Program-made: the position numbers and the translations under genes | DNA from: Candidatus Gastranaerophilales bacterium HUM_1 | Lineage (GTDB): Bacteria > Cyanobacteriota > Vampirovibrionia > Gastranaerophilales > Gastranaerophilaceae | Reading direction: 5' to 3' | DNA length: 64,000 nucleotides | NCBI GenBank assembly: GCA_002103105.1 | Contig: DAAY01000005.1 | Coordinates: 215,636-279,635, forward strand | Shown: positions 16,283-25,332 of the stretch, piece by piece | Layout: the number at the start of each line of letters is the position of its first letter | How positions within the stretch are numbered: the stretch's first letter is position 1 | The notes under the pieces: generated by a model | Databases searched by the model: none | Told to the model about the DNA's origin: nothing | What the model saw: only the letters and a program-made list of their open reading frames with translations

Positions 16283-18099
16283 TGAAAAATTTAATTACTA
16301 CAATTTTTCTTATTGGAATTTTATCAGTCTTTTTAATCTTCATATCAGAAACAGAAAAGACTAAAGAAGTTCTTGAGGTTTATACACCAACTAAAATAGG
16401 GATAGATATTGACAAAAACAAAACTATCTCAAATGAAGAAATATTTTGTATAGAAGGAGTTGAGAGTTTTTCACTTGAACCAAGCGAAGAATTTTATAAC
16501 AACAATTCAAAACAATACAATTTAACAAACGAAGATTTTATCAGTCTAGGATACTTGGCTCAAGAATTTGCAACTAATACCATATTACACAAAAAAGTTT
16601 CATTCTCTCCGACCTCAAAAATCACTAATGAATGTAAATTCGCAAACATAAAAATTAACAATCTTGAATACAAAGACATTTTACTAAATAGCGGTTTTGG
16701 TGTAAATGGTAATAAAATTGGAAACATAGAGAACTTTAGAAATAAACTTGAGAAAGCAAAAAAACTTCATCTAGTAGTTCTAAACCATCATTCTAACAAA
16801 TACCATACGCTTGATTGTAAATTTGGTAAATTAGCTCACGATGCAATCATTCTACCGAAAAGACAGCTTCCAAAGAATGCGAAGCCATGCAATTTCTGCT
16901 TTAAACAACAGCTTAAAAAGAAAAAGACTTTCAAATATAAAAAAGATTTTGACATTTTTAATATTCCAAATATTCCAACGCCACCACTCGTTTTAACACA
17001 AGGAGATATTGCCTTATATTTTACGGACTTCACACACAAACTTAAACCAGATAACACCTGTTCATCATTAGTTTGTACAGAATTTGTAAAACTTACCAAT
17101 CAAGCAAACGAAAGCATTGATATTGCAATTTTTGGATACGAAGATGTACCCAAAGTTACAGAAGCATTAAAAAAGGCTAAAGATAGAGGGGTTAAAATTA
17201 GATTTGTATATGATGAAAATTACAATACAGATAAAACCTATTATTCAGCAAATGACATTATAAAAAAATTATCCACAGTATCAAAATCAGACAGAAATGA
17301 ATCTATAACAAACAGTAATTATCTTATGCACAACAAATTCATAATATTTGATAAGAAAATTGTTTATTCTGGATCGATGAATTTTTCTAAAAACGGTTTA
17401 TCTGGATACGATCAAAATGACGTTGCAGTAATAAAATCAAAAGAAATTGCAAATTTATACGAAAAAGAGTTTAATCAAATGATTGCTGGGCATTTCCACA
17501 AGGAGAAAGAAAAACATAATACTACGAATACTTTCAAACTCCTTAATAGCAATATTGAAGTCTATTTTTCACCTCAAGACAAAACTTCAAATAGAATTAT
17601 TGAAATCATCAAAAATTCAAAAAAATCTATTTATGTTCCAACATTTTTGATCACACATTCAGAAATTTCAAATGAACTAATCAAAGCTCATAAAAGAGGA
17701 GTAGAAGTCAAAATCATAATAGATGCAAATAATGTTTACACTAGAAACAGTAAACATCAAATTCTAAGAAATAATGGAATACCACTAAAAGTTGAAAATT
17801 ATGCGGGGAAATTACATTCCAAAACAATGGTTATTGATGGCAAATATATAATACTTGGCTCCATGAATTTTTCAAATAGTGGAGAAAATAAAAATGATGA
17901 AAATCTACTAATTATTGAAAATTCAAAATTAGCACACAATTACGAAACGTTTTTCAAATATCTTTGGGCTATGATTCCAGACAAATACTTAAAACATAAT
18001 CCAAAAGCAGAAAGTAAAGAATCAATTGGTTCTTGTACAGATGGCGTTGATAACAATTTCAACGGGAAAATAGACAAACAGGAAGAATCTTGTAAATAA
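16282..18099 (+). CDS. Secreted or membrane-tethered phospholipase D-like protein with two HKD motifs
   Basis: The 605-residue protein starts with an N-terminal membrane anchor or signal (LITTIFLIGILSVFLIFI). An EF-hand-like loop follows (DIDKNKTISNEE, about residues 42-53). Residues about 170-210 hold a YH...C...KPCNFC cluster resembling a small zinc-binding module. Two PLD domains carry complete catalytic motifs: H350-K352-D357 (HNKFIIFD) and H512-K514-D519 (HSKTMVID), each followed by GSMNFS. The tail ends in a DGVDNNFNGKID calcium-loop-like segment flanked by cysteines. The PLD family cleaves phosphodiesters in phospholipids or nucleic acids; the two-domain layout is compatible with either a cardiolipin-synthase-like or a nuclease role. 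The exported location and short GSMNFS motifs favour a nuclease, an inference. Confidence 0.88.
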   Translation: MKNLITTIFLIGILSVFLIFISETEKTKEVLEVYTPTKIGIDIDKNKTISNEEIFCIEGVESFSLEPSEEFYNNNSKQYNLTNEDFISLGYLAQEFATNTILHKKVSFSPTSKITNECKFANIKINNLEYKDILLNSGFGVNGNKIGNIENFRNKLEKAKKLHLVVLNHHSNKYHTLDCKFGKLAHDAIILPKRQLPKNAKPCNFCFKQQLKKKKTFKYKKDFDIFNIPNIPTPPLVLTQGDIALYFTDFTHKLKPDNTCSSLVCTEFVKLTNQANESIDIAIFGYEDVPKVTEALKKAKDRGVKIRFVYDENYNTDKTYYSANDIIKKLSTVSKSDRNESITNSNYLMHNKFIIFDKKIVYSGSMNFSKNGLSGYDQNDVAVIKSKEIANLYEKEFNQMIAGHFHKEKEKHNTTNTFKLLNSNIEVYFSPQDKTSNRIIEIIKNSKKSIYVPTFLITHSEISNELIKAHKRGVEVKIIIDANNVYTRNSKHQILRNNGIPLKVENYAGKLHSKTMVIDGKYIILGSMNFSNSGENKNDENLLIIENSKLAHNYETFFKYLWAMIPDKYLKHNPKAESKESIGSCTDGVDNNFNGKIDKQEESCK

Positions 18100-18111
18100 A
18101 CTCTTCCTGTT
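18078..18111. terminator. Hairpin spanning the stop codon of the PLD gene
   Basis: AACAGGAAGA pairs with TCTTCCTGTT ten bases long, and the PLD stop codon TAA sits in the loop. It also lies just past the end of the convergent argS gene. No T run follows on the plus strand. Confidence 0.5.
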
Positions 18112-18136
18112 CATAAAGTTATATTCTAAACTATTA

Positions 18137-19876
18137 CTACATTCTTTCTGGAGCTGAAACAGCTAAAATTGTTAAAGCATTAGAAAGAACAGTTTTAAAC
18201 GCCCAAACCAAAGCTAATCTAGCCTTTGTTAATTCAATGTCATCTGTAATTACACGAGTAGAATTGTAGAATGAATGGAATTCAGAAGCTAATTCCTGAA
18301 CATATCTACAAATAGTGTAAACTTGTCTTGTTTGAGCAGAGGAAACAATCAAAGACTTAAATTCTTCAAGTTTCAAAATCAATTTTCTAGCTTCTTTCAT
18401 TGTCAAAGACATCAAATTCTTATCAAAATTAGAAGTTAGTTTATCGAAGTCCTCTTTTGAAATAACCGCTGGAATAGTTTTACCAGATTCAGTATCAACC
18501 CTATCATTTGTTGCATTTCTTATGATAGAACAAGCTCTAGCATGTGCATATTGAACATAGAATACAGGGTTTTCATCAGAATTTGTTTTTGCAAGTTCAA
18601 TATCAAAATCTAAGGTTGTATCAATATTTCGCATCGCCATCCAAAAACGAGTAGCATCCACACCAACCTCATCAATCAAGTCCTCAAGGGTAACCATATT
18701 TTTACGTTTTCCCATACGAACTTCATTTCCATTGATTACAAGATTTACAAGTTGCCCAAGTAAAACTTCTAATTTATTAGGATTATAACCTAATGCCTCA
18801 ATTGAAGCCTTGACCCTAGCAACATAACCATGGTGATCTGCCCCCCAAATATTAATCATTCTGTCAAATCCACGTTCTAATTTGTCAACGTGATAAGCAA
18901 TATCGGCTGTTAAATATGTATTTGAGCCATCAGCTTTTTTGATAACTCTATCTTGGTCGTCACCATAATCAGATGATTTGAACCATACAGCTCCGTCTTT
19001 TTCATAGATTTTTCCACTATTGCGAAGTTTCTGAACACATTCATCTACTTTACCAGATTTATGAAGGGTTAATTCTGAATAGAAATTATCAAAATTAACT
19101 CTGAATTTATCTAACAAATCTCGTTGAACCTTTTCTTCATAATCTTTCGCATAATCACAATATACTTGCAAATCAATTTTATCTGCATCATTTCCAACAG
19201 CAGCTAACTCATCTTTTTTGTCTTGTACAAATTTCTTTGCAACAGGAACTAAATAATCTCCAGGATAATAATTTTTTCTTTCAATTTCATCTTCTGGGAA
19301 ATCAACATCCAAGCCAAAAACCTGTTTAACACGAATAACTAATGAACGACCAAGTTTTTGAATTTGAGAACCAGCATCGTTGATGTAAAATTCTTGATAA
19401 ACATCATGCCCATAAAATTTCAATAAATTAGCTAAAGCACTACCCATAGCAGCCCAACGGCCATGTCCAATATGGAATGGGCCAGTTGGATTAGCAGAAA
19501 TATATTCTAAAATAATTTTTTCTTTATTAATTTTATCTGGTTTACCAAAATTATTTTTCTTTGCAAATACTTCTTCTATAAGATTAACAAGAAGAGAATC
19601 TCCAGCCTTGAAGTTGATAAAACCGCCAATTACTGAAAAATCAGAATCTTCTTTATCAATAAACTCAAGAATAGAATTAGCTATCATAGGAGGAGCAATT
19701 CTAGCAGAACGAGCTAGAGAAGAAACATTTATTGCAAAATCACCAAAATCAGGATTTTTCGGCTTTTCAACAGACAAAGTGCCTTTTGTATATTCTGTCA
19801 TTTGCCCTAATTTATTTGCAACAATTGCTTTTTCAATTGCGTTTTCAACTTTATTCAAAAAATAATCTCTTAACAT
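18137..19876 (-). CDS. argS: Arginyl-tRNA synthetase
   Basis: At 579 residues this is a full-length class I synthetase that charges tRNA-Arg in the cytosol. The HIGH signature is in ANPTGPFHIGHGRW. The arginine-binding N-terminal additional domain precedes it, and the C-terminal DALR anticodon-binding domain ends in the usual APERM. The KMSK region appears as the GKRKN sequence after NGNEVRM. The start is supported by GAGGT. No T-box leader is seen. Confidence 0.97.
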   Translation of the reverse strand: MLRDYFLNKVENAIEKAIVANKLGQMTEYTKGTLSVEKPKNPDFGDFAINVSSLARSARIAPPMIANSILEFIDKEDSDFSVIGGFINFKAGDSLLVNLIEEVFAKKNNFGKPDKINKEKIILEYISANPTGPFHIGHGRWAAMGSALANLLKFYGHDVYQEFYINDAGSQIQKLGRSLVIRVKQVFGLDVDFPEDEIERKNYYPGDYLVPVAKKFVQDKKDELAAVGNDADKIDLQVYCDYAKDYEEKVQRDLLDKFRVNFDNFYSELTLHKSGKVDECVQKLRNSGKIYEKDGAVWFKSSDYGDDQDRVIKKADGSNTYLTADIAYHVDKLERGFDRMINIWGADHHGYVARVKASIEALGYNPNKLEVLLGQLVNLVINGNEVRMGKRKNMVTLEDLIDEVGVDATRFWMAMRNIDTTLDFDIELAKTNSDENPVFYVQYAHARACSIIRNATNDRVDTESGKTIPAVISKEDFDKLTSNFDKNLMSLTMKEARKLILKLEEFKSLIVSSAQTRQVYTICRYVQELASEFHSFYNSTRVITDDIELTKARLALVWAFKTVLSNALTILAVSAPERM

Positions 19877-19920
19877 ACTAACCTCATATTAATTTTACCA
19901 TTTGTATTAATTATATAATA

Positions 19921-19952
19921 AACAGGGGTAAATATAAATACTCACCCCTGTT
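19921..19952 (-). terminator. Terminator of the phosphohexomutase gene
   Basis: AACAGGGGTGAG / TACCCCTGTT form a stable stem just past the stop, followed on the minus strand by a T-rich stretch. Confidence 0.65.
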
Positions 19953-19972
19953 CATATTAAAAATATTAAAAC

Positions 19973-22252
19973 TTAAAAATCATATTCAGGAATTTCAAAA
20001 GGTTCATTATTTGCATCTTTGTCAACAAATTTTAAATAATAATCCATCGCAATATCCTTAGATTTTACATAATATTCTTGCGGAATAAATTCTTCATGGA
20101 GTTCAGTTCTATCACCAGAATAATTTCCTAAAACAGAAGCATATTTTTCAATATCATCCTTATTTAAACCTCCCCCATATGCTTTTGTTTTCGCATCTGT
20201 TCCAGAAGGACGAATTTCAATATACTTATCATCAAACTCTAGATATGTTCCATCTCCTACAAAATTTACAGATTTTAAATTATCAAAATTTAAGCCCTCA
20301 GAAGAAAATTTATCATTAAGAACATTCTTTATCTGCGTTAAAGAAATTTTATTTTCTCTCAATGCAATAGCCATAGCCAAGTAGAACATATCATTTTTAG
20401 TTCTAAGAGCCTCACCTGCAACTTTAGCCTCCTTAAGCTTATTAATATCTGGTTCCGACTCATTATAATAAGCTATATCCACTCTAGTATCAAATTTCCC
20501 GATAATATTATTAGATTCAAAAACATCTAATAAATATTGAGATAACGAAATGCCTAAATCATTAATTTTTGACACAAGAGAAGAGGCAACAATTATAGCT
20601 TCAGTTGCACTTTTTTCTCTCATTGCAACTGCACATCTTCCGTGTTGAGATTGAATAAGTTCTTCTGTTCCCATAATCATTCCACCAGATTCTTCACCGC
20701 CAAATAATAAGCGTGGATTTACACCCAAATCAATGGAATTTCCAAATACATCGTCAACAACAACCGAATCAGCAGGATTATTCTTTAGTTTTAATTCCAC
20801 TTTTTTCATAATGTTAGCAATTTCTTTGAAACCAACAGGAACATTAACAACTTTAACGTCGTTATTTTTTGCCCATTCATCCCAAGATAGAGCAGATGCC
20901 GTTGTTTTAATCATAAATCTTGGGTGATTGTTCCACAAATTTTTATCTTTCAACTGCTTTGCCCAAAAATCCATAAGCATTAAGAATGCTTGGTTAGCAC
21001 TAAATACTGTCAATACTGTATCATTATTTAATCTTATATAATCAACACCAAGTTTATCAAGTTCAGAAATTCGTTCAGAAGATTCTGTTTGCGTAATAGT
21101 CAATCTATCGTGATCTGGATCTGTAATAAGAACAACTGTCCCAATAGGATAATCTTTCAATCTTTCAGAATAATTCATAGTATCTATTACAGGGAAAAAC
21201 TTTGTTCCATCTGCTCTTTTCGCAATAACAGTAGCATCTACGGAATAATCATAAAAAGCTTTTTCTCCTTTTGGCGTAACGTCATATTTTCCGATAGAAT
21301 GGAAAAATGAATCCTCTTCAATGTCAAACCAATCAAACTTTTCAGAAATTTCTAACTTGTTCAAAACTCGAGATAGGGTTCGATATGCAGAACCACCCAC
21401 ATTTTCAATTACTATTTTTGAGTTTAAATTTTTAATCAAATCTAAATTAAAATCTTGAGCAACCCCTGATTTCAAATATTCTACATACAAATCAACACCA
21501 TCATCCACAAGTTTTAAAACATTTTCATTTATCAATGGATTATCAGAAGCAGAAATTTTGATTTCATATGAACCTTTCTCGTTAACTTCATCAAATATAG
21601 ATTGAATTTTATTAACAAATTCCATAGATTCTTCTGGCAAATATTGACTACCTTGGCAGTTCAAATCCTTTGTAGCATTTTTTACAGAAATACCATGACT
21701 AGATGTAATATATTCCCCACCTAACAAATCTAGCTTGTATGCTAAAAATGAAGCTAACCAAATAGGAATTGTTCTCTTTCCAACAGGAACAAGAGTTTCT
21801 ATACCTTGAGCTGCTTGAATTCTCGTAATTGCATCTAAAAACAATTGAGAATTATAACGAACTTCACATCCCGCAACTTTTACAATCCTTTTATTTGGAT
21901 ATTTTTCTTTCGCAACAAGAGCTTTTGCCAAAGTCGCAAGAACAATCCCAACTAAGTTGATAGGAAATCTTGTATCTTGAGGATATAAAATATTTTGAGG
22001 ACCTCGAATACCAGCCGTAGAAACTTTTGCCTCTTTTGCATAACCAGCAAACCAATCCTCCAAACCCAAGCCTTCTGGATTTGATTGTTCATCATATTGT
22101 TTCAAGTGTTCTTTCTTCAAAATAAAAGAAAATTCGCCTTTATTATTAAAATCCATAAGATTTAAACTCTTGATATAATCTGGGGTTTTATCATATACGC
22201 TTTTAAATAATTCATTTTCTAACAAATTATTTGATTTTTTTAACTCAAACAT
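19973..22252 (-). CDS. Large alpha-D-phosphohexomutase (phosphoglucomutase/phosphomannomutase family)
   Basis: From the chosen ATG the protein has 759 residues, against 450-580 for usual members. A phosphoserine loop is present but altered: TSSHG (residues 183-187) instead of TASHNP. The metal loop DPDHDR (about 379-384), the sugar-binding GGEESGG and the phosphate-binding RPSGT are intact, so it is probably active. It would interconvert hexose 1- and 6-phosphates, feeding glycan synthesis. Inserts between the domains explain part of the extra length. The start follows AAGGAG at a spacing of eight; the longer frame has no such site. It is divergent from two acyltransferase genes. Confidence 0.88.
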   Translation of the reverse strand: MFELKKSNNLLENELFKSVYDKTPDYIKSLNLMDFNNKGEFSFILKKEHLKQYDEQSNPEGLGLEDWFAGYAKEAKVSTAGIRGPQNILYPQDTRFPINLVGIVLATLAKALVAKEKYPNKRIVKVAGCEVRYNSQLFLDAITRIQAAQGIETLVPVGKRTIPIWLASFLAYKLDLLGGEYITSSHGISVKNATKDLNCQGSQYLPEESMEFVNKIQSIFDEVNEKGSYEIKISASDNPLINENVLKLVDDGVDLYVEYLKSGVAQDFNLDLIKNLNSKIVIENVGGSAYRTLSRVLNKLEISEKFDWFDIEEDSFFHSIGKYDVTPKGEKAFYDYSVDATVIAKRADGTKFFPVIDTMNYSERLKDYPIGTVVLITDPDHDRLTITQTESSERISELDKLGVDYIRLNNDTVLTVFSANQAFLMLMDFWAKQLKDKNLWNNHPRFMIKTTASALSWDEWAKNNDVKVVNVPVGFKEIANIMKKVELKLKNNPADSVVVDDVFGNSIDLGVNPRLLFGGEESGGMIMGTEELIQSQHGRCAVAMREKSATEAIIVASSLVSKINDLGISLSQYLLDVFESNNIIGKFDTRVDIAYYNESEPDINKLKEAKVAGEALRTKNDMFYLAMAIALRENKISLTQIKNVLNDKFSSEGLNFDNLKSVNFVGDGTYLEFDDKYIEIRPSGTDAKTKAYGGGLNKDDIEKYASVLGNYSGDRTELHEEFIPQEYYVKSKDIAMDYYLKFVDKDANNEPFEIPEYDF

Positions 22253-22360
22253 CTTATCTCTCCTTACTTTACCTTGATAATACAATAAAAAAAATTTATA
22301 AAGTAGCCTCCGAACATATTTTTATGTATAATACTCATACAGACAATGGAGAGCAAAATT

Positions 22361-23056
22361 ATGACAAAACAAAAAAAACAATATTCTTCAAGAAAGGCAT
22401 CCCAATTTAATATTTGGAGAACTCTATTTCAATTTTTAGTCTGTAAAATTGGCTATATGATAAGACTAAAACTAGTGTACAGATTAGAAGTTCATGGACT
22501 TGAAAATGTACCAAAAGATAATAGATATATTGTTTGTCCAAACCACTTATCAACTTTGGACCCACCTTTAATGGTAGCAGTTATGCCTAGAAGTGTTTCT
22601 TTTATGGCAAAAAAAGAACTTTTTGATATCCCATTTTTGAGATGGTGGATTGACTGGCTTGGAGCTTTTGCAGTGAATAGAGAAAGCTTAGGGCCATCTA
22701 CTGTTAAAACAGTACAAACTATCAGAGAAAGCAACTGGGTTCTTGGAATGTTCCCTCAAGGCACAAGAGGTGTACCTGGAGAAATTAGAGGCGTAACTAA
22801 AGGTTTTGCAGGCTTAGCTAAACTTACAAAATGTGACATTTTACCAGTTGGAATTATCGGTTCAAACGAAGTAAAAAGATGGCCTTTTACAGGAAAAATC
22901 GTTGTAAATATCGGGAAACCAATTCCTTATAATAAAAACACTGATATTGTGAAAGAAAAATGGATTGAAGAAATTCAAAAACTTACAGGATTCAAATACA
23001 TAGAAGAAGAACAACCTGCAGATAAAATCACTGAAGGAGAAAAGAATAATGGCTAA
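22361..23056 (+). CDS. plsC: 1-acyl-sn-glycerol-3-phosphate acyltransferase (first of two)
   Basis: This is a membrane-bound acyltransferase of about 231 residues that makes phosphatidic acid from lysophosphatidic acid. Motif I NHLSTLD, motif II near LGAFAVNRES, motif III FPQGTRG and motif IV LPVGI are all present. A hydrophobic N-terminal segment anchors it. GGAG nine bases ahead supports the ATG at 22361 over the one at 22346. A TATAAT stands at 22326. The end overlaps the second copy by eight bases. Confidence 0.93.
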   Translation: MTKQKKQYSSRKASQFNIWRTLFQFLVCKIGYMIRLKLVYRLEVHGLENVPKDNRYIVCPNHLSTLDPPLMVAVMPRSVSFMAKKELFDIPFLRWWIDWLGAFAVNRESLGPSTVKTVQTIRESNWVLGMFPQGTRGVPGEIRGVTKGFAGLAKLTKCDILPVGIIGSNEVKRWPFTGKIVVNIGKPIPYNKNTDIVKEKWIEEIQKLTGFKYIEEEQPADKITEGEKNNG

Positions 23057-23774
23057 AGAAGTTCGAAACTTCAACCGAAGATATGCAAAAGAGTATAATA
23101 TATTTAGAACAATTTTTTACATGGGTTTCTTATATATTGTTGTGTACGGTTTTTATTTAATCTTCTATAATTTTAAAATTGAAGGTCGCAATAACATTCC
23201 AGCCCACAAAGCAAAGGCAGGAAAATATATTTATGCGGGAAATCATGTTTCAATATTTGACCCACCGATGGTTTCAATGGCAGCAAATTGTCCAATTGCA
23301 TACATGGCAAAAAAGGAACTTTTTGACCCAGATGAAAAACTTAGTTGGCTAGTAAAAAGGTTAGGTGCTTTTGCCGTTGACAGAACGAAGCCAGAAATTG
23401 CAACATTTAAAACTGTTAAAGATGTTTTAAGCACAAGTTGGTCTTTAGGAATTTTCCCTCAAGGAGGAACTAGACCATACGGAAAACTAGAAGGAATTAG
23501 AAAAGGATTTGCCGTTATTGCTAAAAATGCAAAAGCAGATATAATCCCTGTTGCAATTGCAAATTGGGACGGATATCCAAAGTTAAAACCATTCACAAGA
23601 AGAAATGTAACCATTAAAATTGGAAAACCTATTTCTTACAAACTTAAAGAGGATGAAATAATATACGAATGGTGTAAACAAATTTCTGAAATGGCTGGTT
23701 ATGAAAATTGTGCAGAAATTCCAGAATCATACATGGCAACAAATGAAGAATCACCTGCTAAAGTTCTAAACTAA
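23049..23774 (+). CDS. plsC: 1-acyl-sn-glycerol-3-phosphate acyltransferase (second of two)
   Basis: This 241-residue paralogue of the preceding gene has NHVSIFD, LGAFAVDRTK, FPQGGTRP and IPVAI as its four acyltransferase motifs. An N-terminal hydrophobic stretch (FYMGFLYIVVYGFYLIF) is a membrane anchor. The two copies keep the same fold and order but differ throughout, so the duplication is old and the two may prefer different acyl chains or lysolipids. They are translated from one mRNA with overlapping ends. Confidence 0.92.
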   Translation: MAKEVRNFNRRYAKEYNIFRTIFYMGFLYIVVYGFYLIFYNFKIEGRNNIPAHKAKAGKYIYAGNHVSIFDPPMVSMAANCPIAYMAKKELFDPDEKLSWLVKRLGAFAVDRTKPEIATFKTVKDVLSTSWSLGIFPQGGTRPYGKLEGIRKGFAVIAKNAKADIIPVAIANWDGYPKLKPFTRRNVTIKIGKPISYKLKEDEIIYEWCKQISEMAGYENCAEIPESYMATNEESPAKVLN

Positions 23775-23800
23775 AAGAATTTACAATTTAATTACACATA

Positions 23801-23836
23801 AAAATAAAGCCCCCTTTAAAAGGGGCTTTATTTTAT
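23801..23836 (+). terminator. Terminator after the plsC pair
   Basis: AAATAAAGCCCC / GGGGCTTTATTTT is a strong G+C stem with a TTTAAAA-type loop and a following T-rich tail. It is symmetrical, so it could also serve the convergent gene. Confidence 0.9.
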
Positions 23837-23880
23837 TTAAAGAAAGGAATTTTTATAAATCAACTGCGATTGATTAAAAC

Positions 23881-25074
23881 CTAAGCAGCAGTCTTAGCTT
23901 GTTCTTGTTTTGGTTGTTCAGACTTTGCTTGTTCTGGTTGAGCTTGAATTTGATTCAATTTATCTAACGCAGCTTTTGCAGCTTCTGCTACATTCGGATC
24001 TTTGTCATCCTTAGCAACTGTGAATACAGTTGTTAAGTCTTTTTTGTATTCAGGGTTTTGTAAGTAGCTCAATGCTTCAATTGCAGATGCTCTTACCATT
24101 GGGTTTGGATTATCTTTCAATTGATCTACAATTGTTACAGCTCCTGGAAGTTCTGTTAATGGAACTGTAGAATTTGATAATCTAGCTACTTCATCAGCAT
24201 ATAGTTTTTGCATTATTGCTGATGTAAACAATGCGTAACTTTTGTTTCTTTCAGCTTTTTCTTGTGGAGAAATTGTATTAGCTAAAGTTTTTTCTTGTTC
24301 AGTTACTTCTTTGCCTGACAAAATCTTTTCTCTTGCTGCAACTTGTTCAGGAGTTGGCCCTTCTAATTTGCTAGAGTCAAAGTTAATAATATTTGTCAAA
24401 GCATCAAACACTTTTGTATCAACTAATTCAGTTGCTTTTTCTGGAGATTCTTTTACCATTTTAGCAATTTCTTCCATACCAGCTACTTGAGCATCAAAAT
24501 CTGGATTTGCTAACTTTGCAATGAAAGAGTTCAAATCAACTTGAGGAGCAACAGGTTCAGAAGGAACTACTTCTGGTTTAGCTGCTTCTGTTGTTTTTGG
24601 AGCTTCAGCAGGAGCTGGAGTTGGAGTTTGTTGAGGAGCTTTTGGAGCTTCTGAAATTTGAGGTTGAGGAACAACTACTGGAGTTGGCTCAACTGGAACA
24701 GGTTGTGGTGTCACAACTGGTTGATTAAAATTTTGTTGTTGTACCTCTGGAGCCTTTGGAGCTTCTTGCGGAACTGATGCAACAGCTGGAGCAGGTGCTG
24801 GAGTTGGATAACTCATTTGAGGTGGCATATAGCATGGTTGCTGAGCTGTTTGTGGATAATTATACACTGGAGCTTGTGGGTAATTGTATAGAGGCATTGT
24901 TGGTTGAGCATATGCTGCTTGTTGTTGACCTCCTACGCCTTGAGCTCCAACTGATGGATTACTGATTTCAATATTTACAGCATTATATTTCGGTTGTTGT
25001 GGAACAGGCATATATGTTGTCTGTTGTTGTACCATATAAGGGTTTGTCATCGGTACACATGGAATTTGATTCAT
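23881..25074 (-). CDS. Protein with Pro/Gln-rich N-terminus and HEAT-like C-terminus
   Basis: This 397-residue protein has no signal peptide. Residues 1-180 are low complexity, rich in Pro, Gln, Tyr, Ala and Val (repeated YNYPQ, then APQ/PTP runs), and are probably disordered. Residues about 185-375 are helical with a HEAT-like repeat pattern (NPMVRASAIEALSYLQNPEYK, DPNVAEAAKAALDKL). HEAT repeats act as protein-binding scaffolds. I know no named family for this layout; it resembles lineage-specific proteins of gut Melainabacteria. A good AAAGGA site precedes the start. Confidence 0.8.
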   Translation of the reverse strand: MNQIPCVPMTNPYMVQQQTTYMPVPQQPKYNAVNIEISNPSVGAQGVGGQQQAAYAQPTMPLYNYPQAPVYNYPQTAQQPCYMPPQMSYPTPAPAPAVASVPQEAPKAPEVQQQNFNQPVVTPQPVPVEPTPVVVPQPQISEAPKAPQQTPTPAPAEAPKTTEAAKPEVVPSEPVAPQVDLNSFIAKLANPDFDAQVAGMEEIAKMVKESPEKATELVDTKVFDALTNIINFDSSKLEGPTPEQVAAREKILSGKEVTEQEKTLANTISPQEKAERNKSYALFTSAIMQKLYADEVARLSNSTVPLTELPGAVTIVDQLKDNPNPMVRASAIEALSYLQNPEYKKDLTTVFTVAKDDKDPNVAEAAKAALDKLNQIQAQPEQAKSEQPKQEQAKTAA

Positions 25075-25332
25075 AAATTTTTCCTTTCCTACATAAAATT
25101 GAGTCTATTACCATTCTACCCTTTAAATACTTATGAAGGGAAAATATTGCTAAATTCTAAGGATATTTTAATAAAACTTTACATTAAAAAGAAAACTTTA
25201 GGCTATTATTGAGTTTCAAGGATATACACAATTAGCAGAAAATTTAATGGAAAGAATAAGGTTTTTATGGTAAAATTATGAATGTAAGGGGTATTAAATA
25301 GCCTAAAAAGCACGATATATTTGAGGATATAG

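Noticed and set aside
23801..23836. The GC-rich hairpin as a dispersed repeat
   Set aside because: It has terminator features and no second copy was noticed.
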